A DNA stretch of 64,000 bases from Deltaproteobacteria bacterium (GCA_005879535.1 VBKI01000067.1:19102-83101); one strand, 5' to 3'. Numbered from the stretch's first letter, positions 1-8,931 are shown. Translations and numbers: made by a program. Notes: generated by a model not told the origin, from the letters alone.

Positions 1-589
1 TCATCGCGAGGAGCGTGAGGATCATCGGGAGCTCGAAGATGATGCCGAAGGCGAGCACCAGGAGCATCACCAGACCGAGCTGCTGGTCCATCATCAGCAC
101 CGGCGTGATGTTCGGACCCGTGTTCTTGATCAGGAAATCGAACGTCGGCGGCAGAATGACCACGTAGCAGAAGACGGCGCCACCCAGGAAGAAGAGGGTC
201 GCTGCGACCACGAACGGGACGATCTTGCGCCGCTCGCGGCGGTATAGGCCCGGGGCGACGAACAACCAGATCTGCCAGAAGATGAAGGGCGAGGCGACGA
301 ACAGTCCGGCATACAGGCCGACCTTCAGGTAGATGAGAAAAGGCTCTATGGAGGACGCGAAGTGCAGCGCCTTCTCTCCCTCGGGGAGCGCCGCGAAGAC
401 CGGCAGCATGAGGAAGTGGAAGATCTGCTGCGACCAGTAGTACGAAGCGGCGAAGCCGAGCAGCAGCCAGATCAGCGCCCACTTGAGCCGCTTGCGCAGC
501 TCCATGAGGTGATCGCGCAGCGAGAGCTGAACGTCGTCTTCCGGTCCTGCGCTGGCGGCTGCGGGCTTGGGCAGCAGTGCCGGGCTCAC
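1..589 (-). CDS. tatC: Sec-independent translocase subunit TatC (partial, runs off left edge)
   Basis: TatC is the multi-spanning inner-membrane receptor of the twin-arginine translocase; it recognises RR signal peptides and works with TatB/TatA. The visible 196 residues show the family opening (LRDHLMELRKRL, about residues 24-35), then hydrophobic spans and the conserved cytoplasmic stretch with FLIYLKVGLYAGLF and APGLYRRERR. The C-terminal spans lie beyond the window edge. I chose the GTG at 589-587, which overlaps the stop of the upstream tatB-like gene in a GTGA junction, so the two are translationally coupled. An in-frame ATG at LMELR is a weaker alternative because it would cut the N-terminal helix. 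Two proteins in this window carry RR-type or Tat-like signals that would need it. Confidence 0.93.
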   Translation of the reverse strand, partial: MSPALLPKPAAASAGPEDDVQLSLRDHLMELRKRLKWALIWLLLGFAASYYWSQQIFHFLMLPVFAALPEGEKALHFASSIEPFLIYLKVGLYAGLFVASPFIFWQIWLFVAPGLYRRERRKIVPFVVAATLFFLGGAVFCYVVILPPTFDFLIKNTGPNITPVLMMDQQLGLVMLLVLAFGIIFELPMILTLLAM

Positions 590-1005
590 GCCTTGGGCTC
601 CGGTGCGGGAGCCGGCGGCGGCGATTCCGGTTGCCGCGGCACGGCGCCCTCGGGAGCGACGAGCTTGAGCTGCGATTCCGCTGCGGCACGACGCGCGGCG
701 GCGCGAGCGGCGCCCGGGTCATCCGCGGGATTCGTCGGAGCGGCAGGCAGCTCCGCCGGCTTCGCGCCTTCTTCCGCTTTCGGCGCATCGGGCACCGGCG
801 CGATCATCTTCTGCGGCTGCTGGTCGAGATCGATCCGCGCGATCTCGGACTCGAACTGTCCCTTGATGTCGTCCGTCGCCTTGCGCAGCTCGCGGAGGCC
901 TTTGCCCAGCGACCGCGCGAGCGACGGCAGTTGATCCGGCCCCAGCAGCAGAAGCGCAAGGGCGAGGATGATGATGACCTCGGTCATCGAGAGGCCGCCG
1001 AGCAT
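586..1005 (-). CDS. tatB: Sec-independent translocase TatA/TatB-family subunit, TatB-like
   Basis: This 139-residue protein has one N-terminal membrane helix (about residues 7-22), the Gly-Pro hinge (G22-P23, in LLGPDQLP) and an amphipathic helix (residues 28-50) followed by an Ala/Pro/Glu-rich tail. TatB proteins form the substrate-binding complex with TatC. The long tail, the extended charged helix and the direct 4-base overlap with tatC favour TatB over TatA, but the two families are hard to separate by eye. A separate tatA is not visible here. It is the fourth gene of a leftward run starting at the lipoprotein gene near 5.08 kb, with only a 67-base gap to the penicillin-binding protein gene upstream. 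Confidence 0.85.
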   Translation of the reverse strand: MLGGLSMTEVIIILALALLLLGPDQLPSLARSLGKGLRELRKATDDIKGQFESEIARIDLDQQPQKMIAPVPDAPKAEEGAKPAELPAAPTNPADDPGAARAAARRAAAESQLKLVAPEGAVPRQPESPPPAPAPEPKA

Positions 1006-1072
1006 GGGCCCTTTCTAACACCTCGCGCGCGCCACTGCGCGCGTTCGAGACGTAAGCCGGGGGCTTAAAACC

Positions 1073-3607
1073 CTAGAGGCCGCCTTTCAGCATCTGGTCC
1101 GCCGCCTGCGCCGCGTTGGGCGCCTGCTGCGGCTGCTGCGGCTGGCCGGGCGCAGTCGCGATTGCTCCGCTCTCATCCGGTGGCTCGCTCCCTTTCAGAT
1201 ACGCCTCCAGCACCGGTTGCCGTGTGTCCGCGGTCGCGCGCTTTCCCGTGTCGCCGTCGATGTTCACCCAGACGATCTTCTCGTTCGGCGTCTCGAAATC
1301 GCCCTGGGGGACGCCCTTGAGCGCCTTCGTCATGTAGTCGAGCCAGATCGGCAACGCGTAGTGACCGCCGGTGGCGTACTTGTCCATCGGCGTTTCGTAG
1401 GTGTCGTAGCCCACCCAGACGCCGGTCACGAGGTCCCGCGTGTATCCGAGGAACCAGGCATCGAACAGGTCGTTGGTCGTACCCGTCTTGCCGGCCACGG
1501 GCTTTGCGAGCGCCGCCGCGCGGCCGCCGGTACCGGGCGGCTTGCATACTTCGGTCATCAACTGCTGCATGAGGAAGGCCGTCTCCGGCGCCATCACCTG
1601 GTCCGGCACCTCGAACAGCTTCGCGTAGCCGGCGGCGACGCGGTCGTCGAGCTCCGTCCACGGATCGTAGAACGAGCTGTGGTCCTCGAGGATGCGGCCG
1701 TCGCGATCGAGCACGCGGCGCAGGTAGATCATCTTCGCCTTCTTCCCCATCCGGTTCAGCGTGGCAAAGACTCCGGTGAGCTCGGACGGATACACGCACG
1801 AGGACCCCAGCGCCATCGAGAGGTCCTCGTTGATCTTGGTGCTGAGGCCCAGCTTGTGCCCCCAGGCCGCTGCGGCCTTGACGCCTACCGCCTGCAGCGT
1901 GCGGATGGCCGGTGTGTTCATCGAATGGATCAGTGCCTGCCTCACCGGCACCTCGCCCTTGAATTCCTCCTCGTAGTTCTGCGGCTTCCAGCGGCGCCCG
2001 GTGGAGTCGTCGTCGGTGACGATGGGTGCATCGAGGAGGATGGTCGAAGCGGTGAACCCCTGCTGCTCGATGGCCGCGCTGTAGATCACCGGCTTGAAGG
2101 CAGACCCTGGCTGGCGGCAGGCCTGGAAGGCACGGTTGAACTCGCTCTTCTCGAAGTCGTAGCCCCCGATCATCGCCACCACGTACCCGCTGTTCGGGTC
2201 GGTGCTGATCAAGGCGCCCTGGAGCTTGGGGTCCTGCTCCAGCGCCCACACGCCTTTCGTCTCCGTGGCGCGCACCAACACCACGTCGCCGGAGGAGAGC
2301 ACCGGGCGCAGCGTAGTGATCTTCGTGTACTCGGAATTCAACTCCGGATTCGGCTTGCGCGCCCAGGCCGCCTGCTCCAGCGGAATCACGCCCTCCTCGG
2401 CGCCGATGCGGACCTTGACGGACTCTTTCTCCACCGAGGTGACGAGCGCCGCGATGACTTCGTCGCGCTTTCCGTCGCCTTCGAGGAACGCCTGCTCCTT
2501 CTTGCTGAAGTCGTCCCAGTCCTTCTTCTTCAGCTGCATCAGCGGCCCGCGGAAACCCTGCCGCTTGTCCGCCTCGATCACTCCCTTGATCGTCGCCGCC
2601 ACCGCGTCGTGCTCGCGCTCGAGGTCGACGGTCGCATAGACCTTGAGACCTTCGTCGAGCAGGCGGTCGTTGCCGTACCGGGCCACCAGATCGCGGCGGA
2701 TGTGCTCGGTGACGTACGGCGCGGTCTCGCGGAAGATGTCCTGCACCGGGTACACCTGGATGGGAGCGTCCTCCGCTTCCTTCCGCTCCTGCGCGGTGAT
2801 CATCCCCTCTTCGAACATCCGCCGCAGCACGTACATCCTGCGCGCCTTCGAGCGCTCCGGATGCGCGAACGGCGAGTACTTGCTCGGCGCCTGCGGCAGC
2901 CCGGCGATCAGCGAAATCTCCGGCAGCGACAGCTCCCAGACGTTCTTGCGGAAGTAGTTCTCCGCCGCGGCCTGCACTCCGTAGCTGTGGTGACCGAAGT
3001 ACACCTCGTTCAGGTACAGCCAGAGGATGTGCTCCTTGTCGAAGTTGTTCTCCAGCCGCCGGGTGAGGATGAACTCGCGCGCCTTGCGCCGGACGCCTGG
3101 CCAGCCGGAACGGATGCGGACGCTCTCCTCGCCCTCGACGGAGGCCATGATCGCCTTGGCCGTCTGCTGCGAGAGCGTCGAGCCGCCGACGGTCCGGGCG
3201 TGGCGCACGTACGTCTGGTAGATGCCTCGCATCAGCCCGGTGAAGCTGACACCGCCGTGCTCGAAGAAGTCCTTGTCCTCGCTGGCGATGACCGCCTGCT
3301 TGAGGCGCTTGGGAATCCGGTCGTAGGGAACCACTACCCGGCGCTCGTTGTAGAACTCGCCGATCATCTGCTCGTCGCCGCTCCAGATGGTGGTGACGAT
3401 TGGCGGGCGGTAATGGCGTGCCCACTCGATGGAAGGCAGCCCCCGCGCCAGCCAGATGTAGAGCCCGAGAAGGGCCATGCCGGCCAGGCCGGCGAGGATC
3501 CCCAGCGGAATGGCGATCAGGACCCACAGCTTCTTGCGACCGGGACCGCGATCGGCGACCAGGCGGTCGTAGATGCGGCGGCGAAGAGGGGACGGTTCGT
3601 TGAGCAT
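1073..3607 (-). CDS. mrcA: Class A penicillin-binding protein (PBP1A type, bifunctional)
   Basis: An 844-residue peptidoglycan polymerase and cross-linker anchored in the inner membrane. One helix spans about residues 27-52. The glycosyltransferase domain carries the catalytic E110 in EDKDFFEHGG and the GGSTLSQQTAKAI motif near 141-153. After an insert of about 100 residues (350-450) comes the transpeptidase domain with S502-x-x-K505 (PGSAFKP), S562-M-N564 and K707-T-G-T. Ending with a Pro/Gln-rich tail, it has the PBP1A architecture and usual length. It lies between the pseudouridine synthase gene (38-base gap) and the tat genes, all leftward. The family is the target of beta-lactams. Confidence 0.96.
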   Translation of the reverse strand: MLNEPSPLRRRIYDRLVADRGPGRKKLWVLIAIPLGILAGLAGMALLGLYIWLARGLPSIEWARHYRPPIVTTIWSGDEQMIGEFYNERRVVVPYDRIPKRLKQAVIASEDKDFFEHGGVSFTGLMRGIYQTYVRHARTVGGSTLSQQTAKAIMASVEGEESVRIRSGWPGVRRKAREFILTRRLENNFDKEHILWLYLNEVYFGHHSYGVQAAAENYFRKNVWELSLPEISLIAGLPQAPSKYSPFAHPERSKARRMYVLRRMFEEGMITAQERKEAEDAPIQVYPVQDIFRETAPYVTEHIRRDLVARYGNDRLLDEGLKVYATVDLEREHDAVAATIKGVIEADKRQGFRGPLMQLKKKDWDDFSKKEQAFLEGDGKRDEVIAALVTSVEKESVKVRIGAEEGVIPLEQAAWARKPNPELNSEYTKITTLRPVLSSGDVVLVRATETKGVWALEQDPKLQGALISTDPNSGYVVAMIGGYDFEKSEFNRAFQACRQPGSAFKPVIYSAAIEQQGFTASTILLDAPIVTDDDSTGRRWKPQNYEEEFKGEVPVRQALIHSMNTPAIRTLQAVGVKAAAAWGHKLGLSTKINEDLSMALGSSCVYPSELTGVFATLNRMGKKAKMIYLRRVLDRDGRILEDHSSFYDPWTELDDRVAAGYAKLFEVPDQVMAPETAFLMQQLMTEVCKPPGTGGRAAALAKPVAGKTGTTNDLFDAWFLGYTRDLVTGVWVGYDTYETPMDKYATGGHYALPIWLDYMTKALKGVPQGDFETPNEKIVWVNIDGDTGKRATADTRQPVLEAYLKGSEPPDESGAIATAPGQPQQPQQAPNAAQAADQMLKGGL

Positions 3608-3645
3608 CGGTCGGTCCTACGGCGGAACATCAGAACCGGGGCGGT

Positions 3646-4656
3646 TCATCCTGGCAAGTTGCTGTCGGGCGTTCGCTTGCTGAATCCGACGACGGAAGCG
3701 TGTGTTTTCCATTGGATTTGGGCGCGGGGCAGACTTTCGGCCAGATCCTGGGGCAGCGGCGACTCGAACACCAGCCGCTTTTTCGTCACCGGGTGCGCCA
3801 GCGCCAGTCGGGTACTGTGGAGAAACATGCGCCGCAGTCCCCACTGCCGCTGCGCGATCCGGTTGAAGGGGAAATCGCCGTATTTCGTGTCGCCCACCAC
3901 CGGGTGGCCGATGGCCTCCAGATGACGCCGGATCTGGTGGGTGCGTCCCGTCTCGATGGTGAGCTCGAGCAAGGTCGCTTCCGCGCCGCCGGCGAGCTTC
4001 TTCCAGCGCGTCAGCGCCGACTGGAGATTGACGCCGCGCTGCTGCTTCGAGGCGTACGTCTGCTGGTGCTCGGCAAGACGCAGATCGATGCTCCCTTCCT
4101 GCCGCTGGAAGCGCCCTTTCGCGAGCGCCAGATAGGTCTTGTCCGCCTCACCCGCCGTGAACATCTCCGTCATCCGCACCATCGCTTGCCGCGTCTTCGC
4201 CACCACCACCACGCCGCTCGTCTCGCGGTCGAGGCGATGCGCGGGGCTCGGCTTGAACTCGCCCTCCGGCGTGACCCGCCCCTGCCGCGCGAGATAGGCC
4301 CGGACCTGGTCGACGAGCGTCTCGCCCGTGATGCCGGATCCCGCATGGATGGCGAGGCCCGCGGGCTTGTCGACAGCCAGGATGTGCTCGTCCTCGTAGA
4401 GCACCTTGAAGTCCTGCCCGACCGCCTCGATGGGTCGCGCCGGAGGTGGCTCCGTCGGCTTGAGCACGTGGACGGTGATCTCGTCGCCCGGCTTGAGCAG
4501 CTGCGCGATGGCCGCCCGAGCGCCGTTCACGCGCACCTTCTTCGTCCGCACCAGCTTGTACAGATGGCTGAGCGGCAGGTTCTCGAGACGCTTGCGGAGG
4601 AACTTGTCCAGCCTCTGGCCGGCGGCGTCCGCGCTGACCTTGAAGTCCACCTTCAT
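3646..4656 (-). CDS. RluC/RluD-family 23S rRNA pseudouridine synthase
   Basis: This 336-residue enzyme isomerises uridine to pseudouridine, most likely in 23S rRNA. An S4 RNA-binding domain occupies residues 1-60 (GQRLDKFLRKRL), followed by the catalytic domain with HRLDRETSGVVV; D143 of HRLD is the catalytic aspartate. TGRTHQIRRHL and GDTKYG are further family motifs. S4 plus HRLDxxTSG places it in the RluA/C/D group; the exact target uridines cannot be told from sequence. Its ATG overlaps the stop of the upstream lipoprotein gene by 4 bases. A second RluA-type enzyme without close similarity lies at 29.7-30.6 kb. Confidence 0.93.
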   Translation of the reverse strand: MKVDFKVSADAAGQRLDKFLRKRLENLPLSHLYKLVRTKKVRVNGARAAIAQLLKPGDEITVHVLKPTEPPPARPIEAVGQDFKVLYEDEHILAVDKPAGLAIHAGSGITGETLVDQVRAYLARQGRVTPEGEFKPSPAHRLDRETSGVVVVAKTRQAMVRMTEMFTAGEADKTYLALAKGRFQRQEGSIDLRLAEHQQTYASKQQRGVNLQSALTRWKKLAGGAEATLLELTIETGRTHQIRRHLEAIGHPVVGDTKYGDFPFNRIAQRQWGLRRMFLHSTRLALAHPVTKKRLVFESPLPQDLAESLPRAQIQWKTHASVVGFSKRTPDSNLPG

Positions 4657-5078
4657 TTCGGCTGGCTCTCGGAGAAGCGGGACACCCTCCAGGTGCCATC
4701 CTGCTGGCGCGACAGCGTCACCGTGGCGCCGCGCTGCAGGGTGCCGCCGCCCTGCGGCCGGATGTCCAGCTCGTAATTGGCGACGCGCTCGGCGTCGTCG
4801 CCGGTCAGGGCCTTGCGCGAGTAATAGACGCGCACCGGCCGCAGCTGCATCCCGGGGTTGCCCAGACGCGCTTCGCGCGTGAGCTTCAGCTCGTCTTTCA
4901 GTCGGAGTGACGCGACGCCGGTGGTGAGCGGGAGGGCTCCGTCCTGATCAGATTCGACGTAGTAGCGGTCGACGAACTTGTCCGCGACGGAGGCCGGGTC
5001 CTTCATTCCGCCGCAGCCGAGGAGCACCAGCGAAAGAACGAAGGGTCCGCCGTGCAAGCACTTGCGGCGCATCGGCAT
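4653..5078 (-). CDS. Putative small lipoprotein of unknown function
   Basis: A 141-residue protein with a type II signal peptide: basic start (MPMRRK), hydrophobic core, and the lipobox VLLGC with C22 as the predicted lipidated residue. The remaining 120 residues are soluble, mixed alpha/beta in appearance (DPASVADKFVDRYYVE, then several short strands ending in GTWRVSRFSE), which resembles NTF2-like periplasmic domains, but I do not recognise a family. It is the first gene of the leftward run rlu - mrcA - tatB - tatC, overlaps rlu by 4 bases, and is divergent from the cobalamin adenosyltransferase gene with only 30 bases between them. Confidence 0.75.
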   Translation of the reverse strand: MPMRRKCLHGGPFVLSLVLLGCGGMKDPASVADKFVDRYYVESDQDGALPLTTGVASLRLKDELKLTREARLGNPGMQLRPVRVYYSRKALTGDDAERVANYELDIRPQGGGTLQRGATVTLSRQQDGTWRVSRFSESQPK

Positions 5079-5108
5079 TCGATCTTATCAGCGAGCGCAG
5101 GAGGCAGC

Positions 5109-5663
5109 TTGGCAAAGATCTACACCCGGCGCGGCGATGACGGATCGACGGGCCTCTTCGGAGGACCTCGGGTCCGCAAGGACGACCTGCGCGTTGCCGC
5201 GTACGGCGACGTCGACGAGCTCAACTCCGCGCTCGGCGTCGCGCGAGAGGAAGTGCCGGAAGGCGACCTGCGCGCGCTGATCGACTCCTTCCAGAGCGAG
5301 CTGTTTACGCTGGGGGCCCAGCTCGCCACGCCCGACACCGAGGCCGCGCCGAAGGAAATCCCGCGGATCACCGCGCAGAACGTCGCGCGGCTCGAGTCCG
5401 AGATCGATCGGCTGACCGAAGAGCTTCCTCCGATGAAGACCTTCATCCTCCCCGGTGGCTCGCGCCCCGGCGCTGTGCTCCACCTGTGTCGAACGATCTG
5501 CCGCCGCGGGGAACGAAAGGTGGTCGAGCTCGCCGAGTCCGGTCCCGTCCCGCCGGAGGCACTCGCCTATCTGAACCGGCTCTCCGACCTGCTGTTCGTG
5601 ATGGCCCGCGCCGCCAACCTGCGCGCGGGGGGGCGCGAGATCCCCTGGGTCCCCACGAGATGA
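5109..5663 (+). CDS. ATP:cob(I)alamin adenosyltransferase, PduO type
   Basis: Transfers the adenosyl group of ATP to cob(I)alamin to make adenosylcobalamin (coenzyme B12). The 184-residue product has the PduO signatures: KIYTRRGDDGSTGLFGG at the N-terminus (ATP binding), RVRKDDLRVAAYGDVDELN, then FILPGG and CRTICRRGER, and the closing YLNRLSDLLFVMAR. I chose TTG at 5109 because AGGAGG sits at 5099-5104 and because homologues begin exactly at this KIYT stretch; a longer frame from 5052 would add a non-conserved leader overlapping the divergent gene. The next gene overlaps in an ATGA junction. It implies B12-dependent enzymes encoded elsewhere. Confidence 0.94.
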   Translation: MAKIYTRRGDDGSTGLFGGPRVRKDDLRVAAYGDVDELNSALGVAREEVPEGDLRALIDSFQSELFTLGAQLATPDTEAAPKEIPRITAQNVARLESEIDRLTEELPPMKTFILPGGSRPGAVLHLCRTICRRGERKVVELAESGPVPPEALAYLNRLSDLLFVMARAANLRAGGREIPWVPTR

Positions 5664-5989
5664 AGCTGTTCGAGCTCGCCGAGCTGCGCAGGCGCGGATC
5701 GGTTCGTTTCTCTCTCGGCCTGGGGCGCGAAGGATTCGCGGTGCTGGACGCGACGGGAACGGTCCGCGCCTACCTCAACATCTGTCCCCATCGCGCCCAG
5801 CCGGTCGACGTCGGCGATGGCCGTCTCTGGCTTGATTCGGGAGAGATCGAATGCCAGGCGCACGGCGCGCGTTTCGATCCGTCGACCGGCGCGTGTCTCG
5901 GTGGACCCTGCGCGGGCCAAGGACTCACGGCACTGACGATAGAGCAACGAGAGGGAGCCGCTTGGACGTGCGCTACGGTCGCCACTTAG
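5660..5989 (+). CDS. Rieske [2Fe-2S] domain protein
   Basis: A 109-residue stand-alone Rieske domain. The cluster ligands are visible as C42-P-H44 (NICPHRAQP) and C65-x-x-H68 (ECQAHGARFD). It has no signal peptide, membrane anchor or catalytic oxygenase domain, so it looks like a small soluble ferredoxin-like electron carrier, comparable to NirD or the ferredoxins of ring-hydroxylating dioxygenases; the redox partner is not in this neighbourhood. Two further cysteines (C79, C84) are not expected ligands. I placed the start at the ATG overlapping the adenosyltransferase stop (ATGA) because homology begins at MKLFELAEL; the frame is open further upstream but that part is a shadow of the preceding gene. 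Confidence 0.88.
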   Translation: MKLFELAELRRRGSVRFSLGLGREGFAVLDATGTVRAYLNICPHRAQPVDVGDGRLWLDSGEIECQAHGARFDPSTGACLGGPCAGQGLTALTIEQREGAAWTCATVAT

Positions 5990-6759
5990 TGTTCGCAGGT
6001 GTCGTCCGCCCCGACCGAACTGTTCTCGTCATCGTTGCCGCCGCGGTCTGGTTGGGTTGCTCTCGACTGGCGTCCAAGGAGGAAGAGCGGACGGGACGCG
6101 AGTTCCTCGCACACGTCGCGCGGGGTGAGCCGATTCCACCGGCGAGAACAGACGCCTCGTTGCGAACCCCGGAAGCCTCGGCCCGGCTGGCCGTTCTGCA
6201 AGATCAACTGCATGGAGTAGACGCAGCATCGGCAGAACGCGTCGGGGTGGGTTCAATGCACGGGCCCGACGATCGCACGCTGGTTTTCTTCGACTTTGCC
6301 GTGACGGGAAGAGATGGGCCCGCATTGGTACGAGTGACGCTCTTGAGAGGCGCAACACCGATTCTGGTCGGCCTTCATGTCCGCGGCCTGACCACCGGCG
6401 GCAGAGCTCCACCGATGACACGTCGCGGAGTTGGAGCCGTCCTGGTCTTGACCAGCCTTATCCTCGCGCCGATGGTTACGCTCATCGCGCTGGTGCGGCT
6501 GTGGCGGGCGCCACGGAGCCGTAAATGGCCTTGGGCATTGTTCATCCTGCTGGGGATCGGGAAGCTGATGGTCAACTGGAACACGGGACAGATCGCGGTC
6601 CAGCTCCTCGCGATCCAATTGTTCAGCGGATCCGTGTTCCAGATGCTGACCGGCGACTGGATACTCGCGGTTTCTCTTCCGCTCGGAGCGATGATCTATC
6701 TGCTCAGGCCGGAGTTGCTGCCTGCACCCCCGCCTCTCAACCTGCCACCGGATTCTTGA
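5989..6759 (+). CDS. Membrane protein of unknown function
   Basis: About 256 residues. A hydrophobic N-terminus ends in VWLGC (C24), which could be a lipobox or a plain membrane anchor. An extracytoplasmic region of about 120 residues follows (VFFDFAVTGRDG, LVRVTLLRGATP), and then three or four C-terminal membrane segments (about 145-165, 178-190, 205-222, 228-240). The mix of a possible lipobox with C-terminal spans is odd. The GTG chosen shares one base with the TAG stop of the Rieske gene (TAGTG); TTG at 5962 behind GAGGGAG is a good alternative. Close spacing suggests cotranscription with the adenosyltransferase and Rieske genes. No family recognised. Confidence 0.65.
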   Translation: MFAGVVRPDRTVLVIVAAAVWLGCSRLASKEEERTGREFLAHVARGEPIPPARTDASLRTPEASARLAVLQDQLHGVDAASAERVGVGSMHGPDDRTLVFFDFAVTGRDGPALVRVTLLRGATPILVGLHVRGLTTGGRAPPMTRRGVGAVLVLTSLILAPMVTLIALVRLWRAPRSRKWPWALFILLGIGKLMVNWNTGQIAVQLLAIQLFSGSVFQMLTGDWILAVSLPLGAMIYLLRPELLPAPPPLNLPPDS

Positions 6760-6768
6760 GCGCCTTCG

Positions 6769-7776
6769 CTACTTGAGACGCTTCAGCACCGCCGAGGTGA
6801 ACATCCGCGTCGTTGCCGAGCCGCCCAGGTCTGGGGTGGCCGCCTCCTTCGAGGAGATCGCTTCCCGGACCGCCGTCACCAGCCGATCCGCCGCGGTGCG
6901 CTCGCCGATGTGCTCGAGGAGCATCACGCCTGCCAGCATCACCGCCGTCGGATTGGAGATGCCCTTGCCGGCGATGTCCGGCGCGGTCCCGTGCACCGCC
7001 TCGAAGATGGCCGCGTCCTTGCCGATGTTCGCGCCCGCGGTGAGGCCCAGACCCCCGATCAGGCCGCTGGTCAGGTCGCTCAGGATGTCGCCGAACAGGT
7101 TGGTGGTGACGAGCACGTCGAACTGGTTCGGATTCTTGACCAGCTGCATGGCGCAGTTGTCGACGATCATTTCCTTGAACTCGACGTCCGGGTGCTTCGC
7201 CGCCAGCCCCCGGCCCGTCTCGAGGAACAGGCCGCTCGTGCACTTGAGGATGTTCGCCTTGTGCACCAGCGTCAGCCGCCGGCGCTTGTTCTGCTTCACG
7301 TAGTTGAAGGCGTACTCGATGATCCGCTCGCTCCCCTTGCGGGTGATGATCGAGATGCTCTCGGCGGCCGTGCGCTCGTCGTCGATGTAGTGCTCGACGC
7401 CGGAATAGAGGCCCTGCGTGTTCTCGCGGATCACCACCAGATCGACGCCGCTGTATCGCGTCTCGACGCCGGCGAAGCTCCGTGCCGGTCGCACGTTCGC
7501 GTAGAGATCGAACTCCTTGCGCAGCGCGACGTTCGCGCTGCGATAGCCCTCGCCGATGGGCGTGGCCAGCGGCCCCTTGAGCGCGAGCTTGTTGCGCCGG
7601 ATGGACTGGAGCGTCTCCGCAGGAATCGGAGTCCCATGGGTGGGCACCGCGCTGGCGCCCGCCGCCGCCCGCTCCCACTCGACCTTGCATCCGGCGGCCT
7701 CGATCACCTCGACGGCGGCGTTGACGACCTCCGGACCGATGCCGTCGCCGGGGATGAGCGTGACTCGAATCGACAT
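6769..7776 (-). CDS. Isocitrate/isopropylmalate dehydrogenase family enzyme, probably NAD+-dependent isocitrate dehydrogenase
   Basis: A 335-residue decarboxylating beta-hydroxyacid dehydrogenase. The opening VTLIPGDGIGPEV, then YANVRPARS and VIRENTQGLYSGVEH bind the substrate carboxylates; K and D residues for metal and catalysis are in NYVKQNKRRR and NLFGDILSD; the C-terminal GTAPDIAGKGISNP stretch forms the nucleotide pocket. The NVRP and RENTxGxYSG pattern is typical of NAD-type isocitrate dehydrogenases related to IDH3 rather than of LeuB, which has a different substrate loop. I therefore favour a TCA-cycle role, but homoisocitrate or isopropylmalate activity cannot be excluded. It ends 9 bases from the convergent membrane-protein gene. 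Confidence 0.88.
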   Translation of the reverse strand: MSIRVTLIPGDGIGPEVVNAAVEVIEAAGCKVEWERAAAGASAVPTHGTPIPAETLQSIRRNKLALKGPLATPIGEGYRSANVALRKEFDLYANVRPARSFAGVETRYSGVDLVVIRENTQGLYSGVEHYIDDERTAAESISIITRKGSERIIEYAFNYVKQNKRRRLTLVHKANILKCTSGLFLETGRGLAAKHPDVEFKEMIVDNCAMQLVKNPNQFDVLVTTNLFGDILSDLTSGLIGGLGLTAGANIGKDAAIFEAVHGTAPDIAGKGISNPTAVMLAGVMLLEHIGERTAADRLVTAVREAISSKEAATPDLGGSATTRMFTSAVLKRLK

Positions 7777-7818
7777 GGGCGGCGAGCTTAGTAGCCTGTT
7801 GCCTTGTCCGCGGCAACC

Positions 7819-8262
7819 TCACGGTCCCGGCGCGCGGCAGACGGCCACTGCGAGAAGAATCATTTCCAGAACGAGCAGCGCCGAGCTGACGCCGTGCAGC
7901 GCGGCGAAACGTCCGGAAGCGGTCGTACCCGCCTCGCGCATTGCCTGGATCGACGGGGTCACGAGCAGCGAAGATGCGGCCGCGCAGACCCCCGCGAGCA
8001 GCGGCGCGATGGCGCTCCGCGGGCGCGAGAGGACGAGCGCGCAGACCACCGCCACGGCGGTGAGCGCGAGGGTCGCAGCGTCGAGACGCGCCAGCATGCT
8101 TCCCACCAGATCGGCGGCGAGCTGCCGGCGCGGATGGTCGCGGGGCAGCGCGGCGACGTCTCGCGGGAAGACCACCTGGGCTGCCACCGCGGCGAAGAAG
8201 AGCTGCGCGCCGACGAGGCCGCCGCAGCAAAATCGGTAGAGGAAACGCGCCATCTCGCCCAT
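7819..8262 (-). CDS. DUF4149 (TMEM205-like) membrane protein
   Basis: A 147-residue, four-span membrane protein. Helices are visible at about residues 10-30, 60-80, 84-104 and 122-142. FCCGGLVGAQLFF near the start and the loop FAALHGVSSALLVLEM near the end match the DUF4149 family as I know it; its function is not established. The start is the ATG at 8262-8260; a second ATG three codons downstream is equally possible. It lies 42 bases upstream of the dehydrogenase gene on the same strand and is divergent from the methyltransferase gene with 21 bases between them, so the two promoters must overlap. Confidence 0.72.
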   Translation of the reverse strand: MGEMARFLYRFCCGGLVGAQLFFAAVAAQVVFPRDVAALPRDHPRRQLAADLVGSMLARLDAATLALTAVAVVCALVLSRPRSAIAPLLAGVCAAASSLLVTPSIQAMREAGTTASGRFAALHGVSSALLVLEMILLAVAVCRAPGP

Positions 8263-8283
8263 TTGCGCTACGTTACTGCCCGG

Positions 8284-8928
8284 ATGCAAGGCGACATGGA
8301 CATCGTCGATCCGCTGATCGACGACTACCTGACGCGTCTCGCCGGATCGCCCGATCCGGTGGAGGCCGAGATGCGCCGGTACGCCGACGAGCGCGACGGG
8401 TTTCCCATCGTCGGCCAGACGGTGGGAACCTTGCTCGCGCAATACGCGTTGGTGGCCAAAGCGCGGCGGATCTTCGAGGTAGGCAGCGGATTCGGATACT
8501 CGGCGTTCTGGTTCGCGCGCGTGCTCGAGCCTGGAAGCACGGTGACGCTCACCGACTTCGACCGCGAGAACCTGGACCGTGCCCGCGCATGGCTCGCCAA
8601 GGCCGGCCTGCTCGACCGCTGCCGTTTCGAGCCCGCGGGCGACGGCCTGGAGGCGCTGGCCCGCTGCGAGGCCGGGCTCGACGCGGTCTTCCTCGACGGA
8701 GAGAAGGCGGAGTATCCGAAAGCGCTTGCCATCGCGCTTCCGAAGCTGCGCGCCGGTGGCCTCGTCCTCGCCAACAGCGTGCTCTGGGGCGGCGCCGTGG
8801 CCCGCGGCGAAAGCGATGCGGCGACCGCCGGGCTGCGCGAATACACTCGGCTGATCTTCGGGAGCGAAGGCATCGTCTCGACCATCGTACCGATCCGGGA
8901 CGGCCTCGCCATCACGTGGAAGAGGTAG
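8284..8928 (+). CDS. SAM-dependent O-methyltransferase (family 3, COMT-like)
   Basis: A 214-residue class I methyltransferase. The SAM-binding loop is EVGSGFGYSA; TDFDRENLDRAR holds the acidic residue that binds the ribose; VFLDGEKAEYPKAL contains the Asp that ligates the divalent metal in the catechol O-methyltransferase family, and NSVLWGG is the usual post-motif. The substrate is unknown; family members methylate catechols and caffeoyl-CoA-like compounds. Translation could start at ATG 8284 or at ATG 8296 four codons later, the latter with AAGG just upstream. It is followed after 3 bases by queG. Confidence 0.87.
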   Translation: MQGDMDIVDPLIDDYLTRLAGSPDPVEAEMRRYADERDGFPIVGQTVGTLLAQYALVAKARRIFEVGSGFGYSAFWFARVLEPGSTVTLTDFDRENLDRARAWLAKAGLLDRCRFEPAGDGLEALARCEAGLDAVFLDGEKAEYPKALAIALPKLRAGGLVLANSVLWGGAVARGESDAATAGLREYTRLIFGSEGIVSTIVPIRDGLAITWKR

Positions 8929-8931
8929 CCG

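Noticed and set aside
1217..3925. A 900-codon plus-strand frame opposite the penicillin-binding protein gene
   Set aside because: The opposite strand holds all PBP1A motifs; this frame is rich in Arg/His/Leu without any domain, as expected for a shadow.
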